From Bacillus oleivorans (GTDB lineage: Bacteria; Bacillota; Bacilli; Bacillales; JC228), in contig NZ_OAOP01000001.1 of assembly GCF_900207585.1 (NCBI RefSeq), positions 682,001 to 746,000 of the forward strand: a stretch of 64,000 nt of DNA, written 5' to 3'. The notes beneath the pieces were generated by a model. That model had not been told where the DNA came from, made no database searches, and saw nothing but the letters and a program-made list of their open reading frames with translations. The translations under genes were made by a program, and so were the position numbers. Below are positions 50,867-59,517 of the stretch, one piece after another (within the stretch, counting starts at the first letter, position 1; each line of letters opens with the position of its first letter).

Positions 50867-51865
50867 ATGAAAAAGATTTTAGCAGTATTGATGACATTTA
50901 TTTTAATGGTACTGGCAGGTTGTTCTTCTAATGAAGCAGGCAGCAGCGAAAGTAAAAATGGAGAACCGGAAGCAGAAGGAGCTCCTAGAGATATGACGTT
51001 TGGATCAGCGACCGTTGGCGGTTTCTGGTATACGCTGTCCGGAGCAATGGGCGAAAAAATGAAGGAAGTCTTTCCTGAAACATCCGTCACAATTGTAGAA
51101 GGAGGATCTGTTTCTAATCTTCTAGGTCTAAGCCAAGGAACCTTTGCACTGGGATTCAGTAACGGCCAAACTGTACCAGAAGCAATAAATGGAATTAACT
51201 CATTTAAAGAAAAGATTGATAATGTCAGCACCGTTGCTACCCTGTACCCAAATGTATTCCATATCGTTGTTCGTGAGGATTCTGATATCTATTCTGTTCA
51301 AGATTTGAAGGGAAAGAAAGTTAGTCCAGGGATTAAAGGCTACAGCGGGGAACTTGCTTTCATCGACATTTTGAAACTGAACGATATGACTTATGATGAC
51401 CTTGGCGGAATCGAATATATCGGCACTGCTGATGGAGCTGACCTGCTTCGTGACGGACATATTGATGCAATTGTAGGAATGATTTCAGCACCAGTTTCCA
51501 CTTTCCAGGAACTTGATACAACACTTGGGATTCGGTTAATTCCTTTAGATGATGAAACTATTAAAGGTCTGCATGAGATGAATGAAGGCTATCTCGAATA
51601 TACGGTTGAAGGCGGAACGTATTCCAATGTAAAAGAAGATGTTAAAACTGTGGCAGGGTATACAGTTCTATTGGTAAGTGATGATCTAATGGATGAAGAG
51701 ACTGTTTATAAGCTTACGAAGATGATGGTAGAAGAAAAAGAGACGTGGGCAACTTTATCACCTGTTATGAAAGACTTTAATGCAGAATACTCAGTTACGC
51801 ACAATGTAGGTAAACTCCATCCAGGAGCAGAGAAATATTACAAAGAAATTGGGGCACTTAAGTAA
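50867..51865 (+). CDS. TAXI-family TRAP transporter substrate-binding lipoprotein
   Basis: A 332-aa extracytoplasmic receptor of the TRAP-associated immunogenic (TAXI) type. Lipobox LAGC (Cys at about 19) after a short signal peptide anchors it as a lipoprotein, followed by a Ser/Glu/Gly linker and TFGSATVGGFWYTLSGAMGEKMKEVFP, QGTFALGFSNGQTVPEAINGI, VSPGIKGYSGELAF and DGHIDAIVGMISAPVSTFQEL, all TAXI-like. It should deliver an organic acid to the adjacent fused permease. AAGGAGGA lies at ideal spacing before the ATG, and the gene is 13 bp after the CoA-transferase B stop. Confidence 0.93.
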   Translation: MKKILAVLMTFILMVLAGCSSNEAGSSESKNGEPEAEGAPRDMTFGSATVGGFWYTLSGAMGEKMKEVFPETSVTIVEGGSVSNLLGLSQGTFALGFSNGQTVPEAINGINSFKEKIDNVSTVATLYPNVFHIVVREDSDIYSVQDLKGKKVSPGIKGYSGELAFIDILKLNDMTYDDLGGIEYIGTADGADLLRDGHIDAIVGMISAPVSTFQELDTTLGIRLIPLDDETIKGLHEMNEGYLEYTVEGGTYSNVKEDVKTVAGYTVLLVSDDLMDEETVYKLTKMMVEEKETWATLSPVMKDFNAEYSVTHNVGKLHPGAEKYYKEIGALK

Positions 51866-51903
51866 TCGTCATAACTTATCTCAATCCTGGAAAAGAAGGT
51901 GAA

Positions 51904-53874
51904 ATGATGTCTAAACAAGATTTTACAGAACTAGAAGCCTCAAAAATCGTTAGCGAATATGATGAGGATGGAAATCTTAACAGCAAACTGCGCCTATTAA
52001 AGGGCGCAGCTGCAAAGATTATCTCAATTGTTGCGGTTCTTATGTCGCTGTTTCATTTATATACAGCTTTTTTTGGAGTATTTGAGTCGATTTTACAGCG
52101 TTCAGCCCATTTGGGATTTGCGCTAATTTTATCATTTGCCATATATAAACCTTCCAAAAAAGTGGTGAAAAATGAAAGCATCCCTTGGTATGATTGGCTG
52201 TTTATCATCCTGTCGATTGCTTGTTATTCCTATTATGTTATGAACTCACAGGTAATCTCTTCACGTATGAGTTACATTGAACCGCTGACTACGCTGGAAA
52301 TCTCTATCGGTATAGTCTCAGGTTTATTGTTAATGGAAGCGACACGCAGAGTAATAGGCAATACGCTTGTCTTCATTATTTTAATTTGTATTGTGTACGG
52401 CGTGTGGGGCCATATAATTACAGGATCTCTTTCCCATCGCGAATTTACATTAATGTGGATTATTGATCACCTTTTTTATACAGTGACGGGTATTTTTAGC
52501 ACTCCGCTTGGAGTATCCGCTACATTCATTTTCCTTTTTATTTTATTTGGTAAGTTCCTTGAGGTTTCAGGAGCTGGACAGTTTTTCATCGATTTATCGG
52601 TAGCAGGAATGGGGAAATATCGTGGAGGTCCAGCGAAAACGGCGATTTTGGCCAGCTCCATTTTAGGAACGATATCAGGCAGTGCTGTTGCCAATACTGT
52701 AACAACCGGTGCTTTTACTATTCCGCTAATGAAGAAAACAGGCTATAAAAGTCACTTTGCAGCTGCAGTAGAAGCAGTTTCATCTACTGGAGGTCAAATT
52801 ATGCCTCCAATCATGGGAGCTTCCGCTTTTATCATTGCTTCCTATTTAGGTGTACCTTATATGGATATAGCGATAGCCGCTATTATTCCTGCAGTTCTTT
52901 ATTATTGCTGTCTGTATTTCCAGGTGGACATGAGGGCTAGACGTATAGGACTTGTTGGATTGAAAAAAGAAGAACTTCCGAAAGTGTGGAGTGTATTCAA
53001 AAGCGGATTCATGTTTTTTATTCCGCTCGCAGTCATTGTAGTGATGCTTGCGTCAGGCTCTTCGCCCATGAGGGCTGGTCTCTATTCCATTGGTGTGACG
53101 ATATTGATAGCAGCGTTAAAAAGCGCTACAAGACTATCGTTCTCTAAAATCTATAAAGCGCTGGATTTAGGAGCAAGAGCAGCCATTGAAACGGCTATTG
53201 CCTGTGCGGCTTCAGGCTTTATCATCGGGATTATTGGACTGACCGGCATTGGCCTGAAGTTTAGCAGTTTAATCATTGATTTATCCGGAGGCATCCTCAT
53301 AATCACTCTTGTTTTCACTATGATCACAAGTATCATTCTGGGAATGGGCCTTCCTACGGTTGCTGCTTATATCGTACAGGTACCATTAACGATTCCGGCA
53401 TTAATAGAACTGGGTGTATCGCCGCTTGCTGCACATATGTTTGTTTTTTATTTTGCAGCTTTATCTGCTATTACACCACCAGTGGCACTTGCTGCTTTTG
53501 CCGCAGCTGGACTTGCTGGATCGGATCCAATGAAAACTGGTATGACTGCTGTAAGACTGGGGCTTGCCGCATTTATTGTTCCATATATGTTCGTATATGG
53601 GGAGACCTTGCTTCTTGTAGGGGGCGTTCCAGAAATTATCCTTTCGGTTGTAACATCCATCGTCGGAATTATTGGTCTCGCTTGCGCTGCAGAAGGATGG
53701 CTGATCCGGCAGGCATATTGGTATGAAAGGATGCTCCTATTTATTGGTGCTCTTCTAATGGTGAATCCGGGACTGGTTTCTGACCTTATAGGTTTTGCAA
53801 TCATGGCAGCAGTGTTTTTATATCAAAAGTTTTTACCTAAAAGTAGAACCGTTGAGAATACATTTTTAAACTGA
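51904..53874 (+). CDS. TRAP transporter fused permease (small + large subunits)
   Basis: A 656-aa membrane protein of the TAXI-TRAP fused DctQM type: about four N-terminal helices (small-subunit part, to about 160) then about twelve to thirteen helices of the large DctM-like part. Landmarks: GKYRGGPAKTAILASSILGTISGSAVANTVTTGAFTIPLMKKTGY, SSTGGQIMPPIMGASAFI, GLPTVAAYI and ITPPVALAAFAAAGLAGSDPMKTG. It imports a carboxylate with cation coupling using the receptor encoded 38 bp upstream. Start may be ATG 51904 or 51907 (AAGGTG directly upstream, better spacing for 51907). Confidence 0.94.
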   Translation: MMSKQDFTELEASKIVSEYDEDGNLNSKLRLLKGAAAKIISIVAVLMSLFHLYTAFFGVFESILQRSAHLGFALILSFAIYKPSKKVVKNESIPWYDWLFIILSIACYSYYVMNSQVISSRMSYIEPLTTLEISIGIVSGLLLMEATRRVIGNTLVFIILICIVYGVWGHIITGSLSHREFTLMWIIDHLFYTVTGIFSTPLGVSATFIFLFILFGKFLEVSGAGQFFIDLSVAGMGKYRGGPAKTAILASSILGTISGSAVANTVTTGAFTIPLMKKTGYKSHFAAAVEAVSSTGGQIMPPIMGASAFIIASYLGVPYMDIAIAAIIPAVLYYCCLYFQVDMRARRIGLVGLKKEELPKVWSVFKSGFMFFIPLAVIVVMLASGSSPMRAGLYSIGVTILIAALKSATRLSFSKIYKALDLGARAAIETAIACAASGFIIGIIGLTGIGLKFSSLIIDLSGGILIITLVFTMITSIILGMGLPTVAAYIVQVPLTIPALIELGVSPLAAHMFVFYFAALSAITPPVALAAFAAAGLAGSDPMKTGMTAVRLGLAAFIVPYMFVYGETLLLVGGVPEIILSVVTSIVGIIGLACAAEGWLIRQAYWYERMLLFIGALLMVNPGLVSDLIGFAIMAAVFLYQKFLPKSRTVENTFLN

Positions 53875-53885
53875 GGGGGAACAAA

Positions 53886-54728
53886 ATGAAAAACATTACA
53901 GTAGTAGGTGCAGGGGTGATGGGAAAAGGAATTGCCTATTCCTGTGCCGTCTCAGGGTTCGAAGTTTATCTAAATGATATTAATGAAGAAATATTGGAAA
54001 AAGCGAAAAAAGATATCTTCACCCTTCTTGATAACAGTTTCCAGAAGGGCTTTATATCCGAAGATCAATATCAAAATGCAAAGAAGCACCTCTTTTTTGA
54101 AACAGATTTAGAGATTGCCGCAAAAGATGCTGATCTGGTTATTGAAGCCGTTCTTGAAAAAATGGAATTAAAGATTGATATTTTTAAAAAACTGGATAAG
54201 ATTTGTGCACCGGGAACCATATTAGCGACTAATACTTCAACAATGAGCCCAACAGAGATCGGTGCCCAAACGTCCCGTCCGGATAAAGTAATTGCTATGC
54301 ACTTCTTCAATCCAGTTCATAAAATGAAGCTCATTGAAGTTATCAGAGGGATGGAGACCTCTGATGACACTGTAAGTATTGTAAAAGAGGTTGGGAAAAA
54401 GCTGAAAAAAGAAACGGTGGAAGTTAATGAGTTTCCGGGATTTATTACTTCCCGCATGAATTGTCTGATTGGAAATGAGGCTATGAATATGCTGATGGAA
54501 GGTGTTGCATCGGCAGAAGACATTGATAAAGCGTTAAAGCTTGGGCTTAACCATCCGATGGGTCCGCTTGAATTGGCGGATTTAGTAGGATTAGATACTC
54601 GTTTGCGTAATATGGAGTACTTATACAAGACACTTGGTGAAAAATATCGTCCATGCCCTCTGTTATTAAAGTATGTAAAAGCCGGGCGGTTAGGCAAAAA
54701 AAGCGGCAAAGGTTTCTATCAATATTGA
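53886..54728 (+). CDS. 3-hydroxyacyl-CoA dehydrogenase (3-hydroxybutyryl-CoA type)
   Basis: A 280-aa NAD-dependent dehydrogenase of beta-oxidation, the single-function short form. NAD motif VVGAGVMGKGIA at the start, VIEAVLEKMELK, NTSTMSPTEIG, catalytic His-Glu region AMHFFNPVHKMKLIEVIRG, PGFITSRMNCLIGNEAMNM, and C-terminal domain LNHPMGPLELADLVGLD and GRLGKKSGKGFYQY. It oxidises a 3-hydroxyacyl-CoA to 3-oxoacyl-CoA. It starts 11 bp after the permease stop, with GAGGGG before the ATG, and acts after the enoyl-CoA hydratase encoded next. Confidence 0.94.
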   Translation: MKNITVVGAGVMGKGIAYSCAVSGFEVYLNDINEEILEKAKKDIFTLLDNSFQKGFISEDQYQNAKKHLFFETDLEIAAKDADLVIEAVLEKMELKIDIFKKLDKICAPGTILATNTSTMSPTEIGAQTSRPDKVIAMHFFNPVHKMKLIEVIRGMETSDDTVSIVKEVGKKLKKETVEVNEFPGFITSRMNCLIGNEAMNMLMEGVASAEDIDKALKLGLNHPMGPLELADLVGLDTRLRNMEYLYKTLGEKYRPCPLLLKYVKAGRLGKKSGKGFYQY

Positions 54729-54744
54729 CAAGGGGGTTGAGAGC

Positions 54745-55524
54745 ATGCACCCGTATGAAAATCTTCACGTTGAAATCGAACAGGGATCTATGTGGCTGAC
54801 AATAAACCGTCCAGAATACCGTAATGCATTAAATCAGGCAACACTCCAAGAGCTTGAGGATGCCTTTCATTGGGCAGAAGCCAATCATGAGGTGAAATTA
54901 ATTATTATTCAAGGGGCAGGGAATAAGTCCTTTGCTGCGGGAGCAGATATTAAGCAGCTTCATGATAGAAAAATGCTTGAGGCCCTAATACCAGGCATGC
55001 AAGGTCTATATAAAAAAATAGAACAGTCCAGCAAAGTCACCATTGCTGCCGTGAAAGGCTATGCTTTGGGCGGAGGCTGTGAACTTGCATTGGCCTGTGA
55101 TATTCGGATTGCCACTAAAAATGCAAAGTTCGGACTGCCTGAGTTAAATCTTGGCATTATTCCCGGAGCAGGCGGAACACAGCGCCTGTCCAGAATTGTC
55201 GGCAAAGGGAGAGCGCTGGATATGATTCTTACCGGCAAAATTATTGATGGGGAAGAAGCAGAAAGGATCGGTCTTGTTTCTTATCTTGCAGCGGAAGATG
55301 AATTGGAGAACAAGGCAGAAGAGGTTGCCTCCCAAGTTAAGAGAAAGGGTCCTGTTGCGATCAAATTGGCAAAGCTTGCGATACATAAAGGCTATGATGC
55401 GGACCTTGAAACAGCCATGCTGATTGAAAAGCTTGCGCAAGCTGTTGCGTTTGGAACAGATGACAAAAAAGAGGGAACTCAAGCATTCTTAGAAAAAAGG
55501 GCAGCTGAATTTAGCAATCAATAA
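54745..55524 (+). CDS. enoyl-CoA hydratase/isomerase family protein
   Basis: A 259-aa crotonase-fold enzyme. The oxyanion-hole region ([33 protein letters not shown]) and both catalytic Glu positions (GGGCELA and [20 protein letters not shown]) are present, so true hydratase activity is likely. It hydrates a 2-enoyl-CoA to a 3-hydroxyacyl-CoA between the acyl-CoA dehydrogenase and the 3-hydroxyacyl-CoA dehydrogenase of this operon. AAGGGGG precedes the ATG; gaps to the neighbours are 16 bp. Confidence 0.94.
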   Translation: MHPYENLHVEIEQGSMWLTINRPEYRNALNQATLQELEDAFHWAEANHEVKLIIIQGAGNKSFAAGADIKQLHDRKMLEALIPGMQGLYKKIEQSSKVTIAAVKGYALGGGCELALACDIRIATKNAKFGLPELNLGIIPGAGGTQRLSRIVGKGRALDMILTGKIIDGEEAERIGLVSYLAAEDELENKAEEVASQVKRKGPVAIKLAKLAIHKGYDADLETAMLIEKLAQAVAFGTDDKKEGTQAFLEKRAAEFSNQ

Positions 55525-55540
55525 AAAGGGAGAGACAGAA

Positions 55541-56701
55541 ATGGATTTTAGTTTTTCAGAAGATATTAAGCTTTTAAAAGATAATGTGCGGAAATTTGTA
55601 AAAGAGGAAGCAGAACCTTTGGCGATGGTAATTGAGGAAAAGGACATGATACCTGAGAAGCTGGTAGAGATGTCAAAGGAAATGGGCCTATTCGGCTTAA
55701 GTATTCCCGAAGAATATGGCGGACTCGGCCTGGACATGGTCGGAAAGTGTGCAATTTATGAAGAACTTGGAAAAACGCACAATGGCTATACAACATTGAT
55801 AGGGGCACACACTGGAATCGGATCCGTTGGAATAGTTGAGCTTGGAACTGAAGAACAAAAGCAAAAGTATTTGCCGAAAATGGCTACTGGTGAATGGATT
55901 GGTGCTTTTGCTTTAACCGAGCCGAGCGCAGGCTCGAATGCAGCTGCATTAAAAACGACAGCCGTTAAAAAAGGTGATAAATATATTCTAAATGGTTCCA
56001 AACATTATATTACAAATGCAGTCGACGGACATGTTTTTACAGTTATGGCTGTAACCGATCGGACTAAAGGAGCAAAGGGTATTACTTCCTTTATCGTTGA
56101 AAAGGATTTCCCAGGATTTGTTCTTGGAAAAGTTGAACAAAAAATGGGCTTAAGAGGCTCCCATTCTGCGGAGCTATTCTTTGAAAATATGGAGGTCCCT
56201 GCAGAAAATGTCCTTGGAGCTGAAGGTCAAGGCTATATGAATGCTCTAAAAATTCTCGCTAATGGCCGCGCTGGTCTGGCTGCAAGAAACCTGGGCTCTT
56301 GTGTCAAGCTTCTCGACCATTGCTTACAATATTCTCAGGAACGTGAACAATTCGGAAAGCCGATCATTGAAAATCAGGCTGTTCAGCATATGCTTGCAGA
56401 AATAAGCATGCAGATCGAGGTTCTTAGATCCATCACGTATCGAGTTGCATGGATGACCGACCAAAAAATGAGGGTTGTAAAAGAAGCAGCCATTGCAAAA
56501 TTATTTGCTTCCGAGGTTTATAACAAGGTGGCTGATATAGCAGTGCAGATACATGGCGGTATTGGATATATGAGAGATTATCCAATTGAACGTTACTATC
56601 GTGATGCGAGAATTACAAAAATATATGAAGGTACCTCTGAAATTCAACGTAATATCATAGCCCATGAACTTAAGCGTGAATCTTCATATGTGGGGGTGTA
56701 A
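55541..56701 (+). CDS. acyl-CoA dehydrogenase
   Basis: A 386-aa FAD-dependent dehydrogenase introducing the 2,3-double bond into acyl-CoA. Landmarks: [43 protein letters not shown] (FAD/substrate), [73 protein letters not shown] with the catalytic Glu in YEGTSE. The placement resembles short- or branched-chain acyl-CoA dehydrogenases; chain length is not determined. Electrons would go to ETF encoded elsewhere. GGGAGAG precedes the ATG; 16 bp after the hydratase. Confidence 0.94.
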   Translation: MDFSFSEDIKLLKDNVRKFVKEEAEPLAMVIEEKDMIPEKLVEMSKEMGLFGLSIPEEYGGLGLDMVGKCAIYEELGKTHNGYTTLIGAHTGIGSVGIVELGTEEQKQKYLPKMATGEWIGAFALTEPSAGSNAAALKTTAVKKGDKYILNGSKHYITNAVDGHVFTVMAVTDRTKGAKGITSFIVEKDFPGFVLGKVEQKMGLRGSHSAELFFENMEVPAENVLGAEGQGYMNALKILANGRAGLAARNLGSCVKLLDHCLQYSQEREQFGKPIIENQAVQHMLAEISMQIEVLRSITYRVAWMTDQKMRVVKEAAIAKLFASEVYNKVADIAVQIHGGIGYMRDYPIERYYRDARITKIYEGTSEIQRNIIAHELKRESSYVGV

Positions 56702-56799
56702 GGATTGATACAGCCATATTTTGTTGAATCAGTCTGGAATCCGAATAGGAGAAACAGCTTGAGCGGTTCGACAGGGATTTTATAGACAGGAGCGAAGGC

Positions 56800-57561
56800 A
56801 TGAATACCCTTGAAAATCAGGTGGCAGTTGTGACAGGTGCAAGCAGAGGCATTGGCAAAGAAATCTCTAAAAGGCTTGCCTCAGAAGGAGCACATGTTTT
56901 TATAGTTGACATTAATCAAAGTTCTTTATATGAAACTTGTGACGCATTGAAGGGGGAAGGTCTTTCTGTTGAAGCAATCGTTGCCGATATTACGAATGAA
57001 CAGTCTGTCCAAGAGCTTTTTACTTGTGTGAAAGAGAAGTATGGAAAAGCAGATATCTTAATCAACAATGCAGGGATTATCCGGGATAATCTATTGTTTA
57101 AAATGAGTTCCGAGGACTGGGAAAATGTAATCAATGTCCATTTAAAAGGGACTTTTCTTTGTAGTAAATATGCCCAGAAATTAATGGTTGAAAACCAGTA
57201 TGGGAGGATCATAAATTTATCCTCTGTCTCAGCTTTGGGAAGCAGGGGGCAGGCCAATTATGCTGCAGCCAAAGCTGGAATCCAGGGTTTTACGAAGACA
57301 TTGGCTATCGAGCTTGGGAAGTACAATATTACAGTAAATGCCATTGCGCCAGGGTTTATAAAGACAGATATGACAAGAGCTGTTGCGGATCGGCTCGGTA
57401 TATCATTTAATGAGTTAATTGAAGTAAAAGTCAAACAAATTCCGGTAAATAGGGCGGGTAAACCTGAGGATATTGCACAGGCTGCAAGCTTCTTTGCTAG
57501 TCCTGATTCTTCTTTTATAAGCGGCCAGGTATTATATGTTGCCGGCGGACCAAGAGCATAG
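56800..57561 (+). CDS. SDR-family 3-oxoacyl/3-hydroxyacyl reductase (FabG-like)
   Basis: A 253-aa short-chain dehydrogenase: TGASRGIGKEISKRLA cofactor loop, NNAGIIRDN, Ser in SSVSALGSRG, catalytic Tyr-Lys in NYAAAKAG, and a C-terminal SGQVLYVAGG. D in FIVDINQ after beta-2 favours NAD(H). It could oxidise or reduce a 3-hydroxy (acyl-CoA or free acid) intermediate, e.g. a 3-hydroxybutyrate-type substrate, beside the Hbd-like enzyme upstream. It follows the acyl-CoA dehydrogenase after 98 bp without a visible terminator, so it probably belongs to the same transcript. Confidence 0.9.
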   Translation: MNTLENQVAVVTGASRGIGKEISKRLASEGAHVFIVDINQSSLYETCDALKGEGLSVEAIVADITNEQSVQELFTCVKEKYGKADILINNAGIIRDNLLFKMSSEDWENVINVHLKGTFLCSKYAQKLMVENQYGRIINLSSVSALGSRGQANYAAAKAGIQGFTKTLAIELGKYNITVNAIAPGFIKTDMTRAVADRLGISFNELIEVKVKQIPVNRAGKPEDIAQAASFFASPDSSFISGQVLYVAGGPRA

Positions 57562-57693
57562 GAGGTCACTAGATAAAGCATTGGATCATAGCACATAAGA
57601 GGGTGTAAACCTGCCACTGACAGATGTGATCTAACGCAAAGAGTCTGACTGTTTCATTTAAAAAGCTTTAAGCTGAAGAAGAGAAGGGACAAA

Positions 57694-59037
57694 ATGATAC
57701 GTTTTTCGCTCGTAATGAGTATGTGTTTTCTTTATATCCTTGAAGCATTTGTACCAAGTATGTATATTGGTTTTATTTTCAATCTTGTGGCTGTTGCCAC
57801 TTTTTTCGCACTGCTCCCTTCATTGGAATGGAAGGGCAGGGTATTTACGCTAGGTCTTTTCATTACTGGGGTTCTTATACACTATACAGTTGGAGATCAT
57901 GGAGTTCATCTGGTTCAAGGAATCACTCAAAATATGGCACTGCTATCTATTCTTATTTTAGCCCCGCTTTTGTCAGTTCCGTTAAACAAAGAAGGTGTCA
58001 TTAACACAGTTATTTTTTATTTAAGAGAGTTAAAAAATAATCCAAGAAACACCTTCTATGGAATAAGCTCGTTTATGTTAACCCTGGCGCCCATCTTAAA
58101 TATGGGTGCCTTGCGGATTGTACATGGATTTGTGGAAAGTATAAAATTTCCATCCAAATTATTATCAAGGTCCTATATTGTTGGTTTTACTCCTGCCGTT
58201 ATTTGGTCACCATTTTTTGCTTCAGTGGGGATTGTTTTATTTTATTTAGATATTACTTATTTGTCTTATGTGGCTGTCGGTGTTTTATTCGCAGTCATGC
58301 AAATGGCTGTGGGGATCTTTCTTTTCCGTCCGGATCCTGTTGAAGAGGCAGTTACAGTTGAGACAAAAAAGGTATTAGCACCAGCGAAGAAGGGCTCTAA
58401 AAGAGATATTTATATTCTCATTGGATTTGTGATAGGACTCGTTATACTTTTAATTTTATTGGAGCAGATATTTCAAAAATCAATGCTGCTTCTGGTAAGC
58501 ATTGTTTGTATTATGGTTCCTGCGGGCTGGGTAATTCTAAGAAATCAAAAAAGTATAGTAAAGGAAGAAATCTCCCTCTATAAGACTAAAATGCTTTCGC
58601 AGAAAATGGAGATTTGTCTTTTCTTAAGTGCAGGACTTTTCGGGAATGCTGTCTCCCATACACCTGTAAAACTGCTGTTGGAGAGGACCACGCAATGGTC
58701 AGCCAGTCAATCGATAGGTCTTTTATTTTTATTTATCATTCTGTTTGTTACCTTTATGGCCTGTTTGGGTGTACACCAAATCATTGTCATTCCATTAATC
58801 CTAACCTCTTTGAATTTTGCAGAAATACCTAATATAGCAGTAGCAAGTGTGGCCTTTATGTGCATTTTTACATGGATGCTTTCTGCCGCCATCTCTCCGC
58901 TAAATGCCCTAAATATTATCATCAGCCAATGTGTTCAAAAAAACGGGGTGACAGTTGCTTTCAGGTGGAATGGTATTTACTTTCTATCCGTTACTCTCAT
59001 GGCTTTTGTGTATGTTTATTTTTTGAATTGGATTTAA
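57694..59037 (+). CDS. polytopic membrane protein of unknown family
   Basis: A 447-aa protein with about 11-12 hydrophobic helices and one longer cytosolic loop in the middle (about 215-250, PDPVEEAVTVETKKVLAPAKKGSKRD). The symmetrical arrangement, and FTPAVIWSPFFASVGIV in the first half mirrored by a late helix set with AISPLNALNIIISQC, recall ion-transporter-superfamily permeases, but I do not recognise it. It is the last gene of the sigma-54 operon (132 bp after the SDR, AGAAGGG ribosome site), and so is a candidate second transporter, exporter or anion exchanger for the same pathway. Confidence 0.75.
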   Translation: MIRFSLVMSMCFLYILEAFVPSMYIGFIFNLVAVATFFALLPSLEWKGRVFTLGLFITGVLIHYTVGDHGVHLVQGITQNMALLSILILAPLLSVPLNKEGVINTVIFYLRELKNNPRNTFYGISSFMLTLAPILNMGALRIVHGFVESIKFPSKLLSRSYIVGFTPAVIWSPFFASVGIVLFYLDITYLSYVAVGVLFAVMQMAVGIFLFRPDPVEEAVTVETKKVLAPAKKGSKRDIYILIGFVIGLVILLILLEQIFQKSMLLLVSIVCIMVPAGWVILRNQKSIVKEEISLYKTKMLSQKMEICLFLSAGLFGNAVSHTPVKLLLERTTQWSASQSIGLLFLFIILFVTFMACLGVHQIIVIPLILTSLNFAEIPNIAVASVAFMCIFTWMLSAAISPLNALNIIISQCVQKNGVTVAFRWNGIYFLSVTLMAFVYVYFLNWI

Positions 59038-59082
59038 AATAACAGAAAGAAATCCACAGAGTGAGGAATGTCTAGTTGAGTC

Positions 59083-59321
59083 GCGTACACTGGTGTCCGA
59101 TAGAAGCTGGGTGCTCCGCAGCTGCCATAAGACGGTGCTAGCGGACATAGGATCCGTTATTACGATTAAATCCCACTTTTTAAAGATGGGATAGGACATA
59201 CAATCCGTTATCCAAGGAAAATCAACAAAAAATTGTGGTTAAATAGCAAAATAAAGGAACGAGTGTCCTTTAATTTCAGAAAACCACATGTTTTGACGCA
59301 AATAACGGAACTGGTGTCCGC
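59083..59321. repeat. CGGA-N7-TCCG dyad array, copy D
   Basis: Forward motifs at about 59141 and 59192, inverted motifs at about 59250 (degenerate, AAGGAACGAGTGTCCTT) and 59300; spacing 51, 58 and 51 bp. A further partial motif (ACTGGTGTCCG) is at about 59088. It occupies the gap after the sigma-54 operon, where I see no separate hairpin-plus-T terminator. Confidence 0.85.
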
Positions 59322-59463
59322 AAAAAACTTTCCCATGCTCAGAACCGTCAAAGATGCTTCCCCTATTTCTATAATACACGAACATTCTCCTGTATTAAAA
59401 ACAAAAATGGTCGGATTTACCTATAGGAATTTACAGAAATTATATATTCTTTTAAAAATGGTT

Positions 59464-59472
59464 TGCTATAAT
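59464..59472 (+). promoter_or_regulatory. extended -10 promoter of the 5'-nucleotidase gene
   Basis: TGCTATAAT (TGN-TATAAT, 59464-59472), 46 bp before the ATG. No good -35 is present, which is usual for extended -10 promoters. Confidence 0.6.
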
Positions 59473-59517
59473 AAAACCGTTGTGAATTCTGACTACATAT
59501 AGGGGGATAATGAATCG

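Noticed and set aside
59233-59502. Plus-strand 89-codon frame before the 5'-nucleotidase
   Set aside because: It runs through the dyad array and across the promoter of the next gene; no ribosome site.
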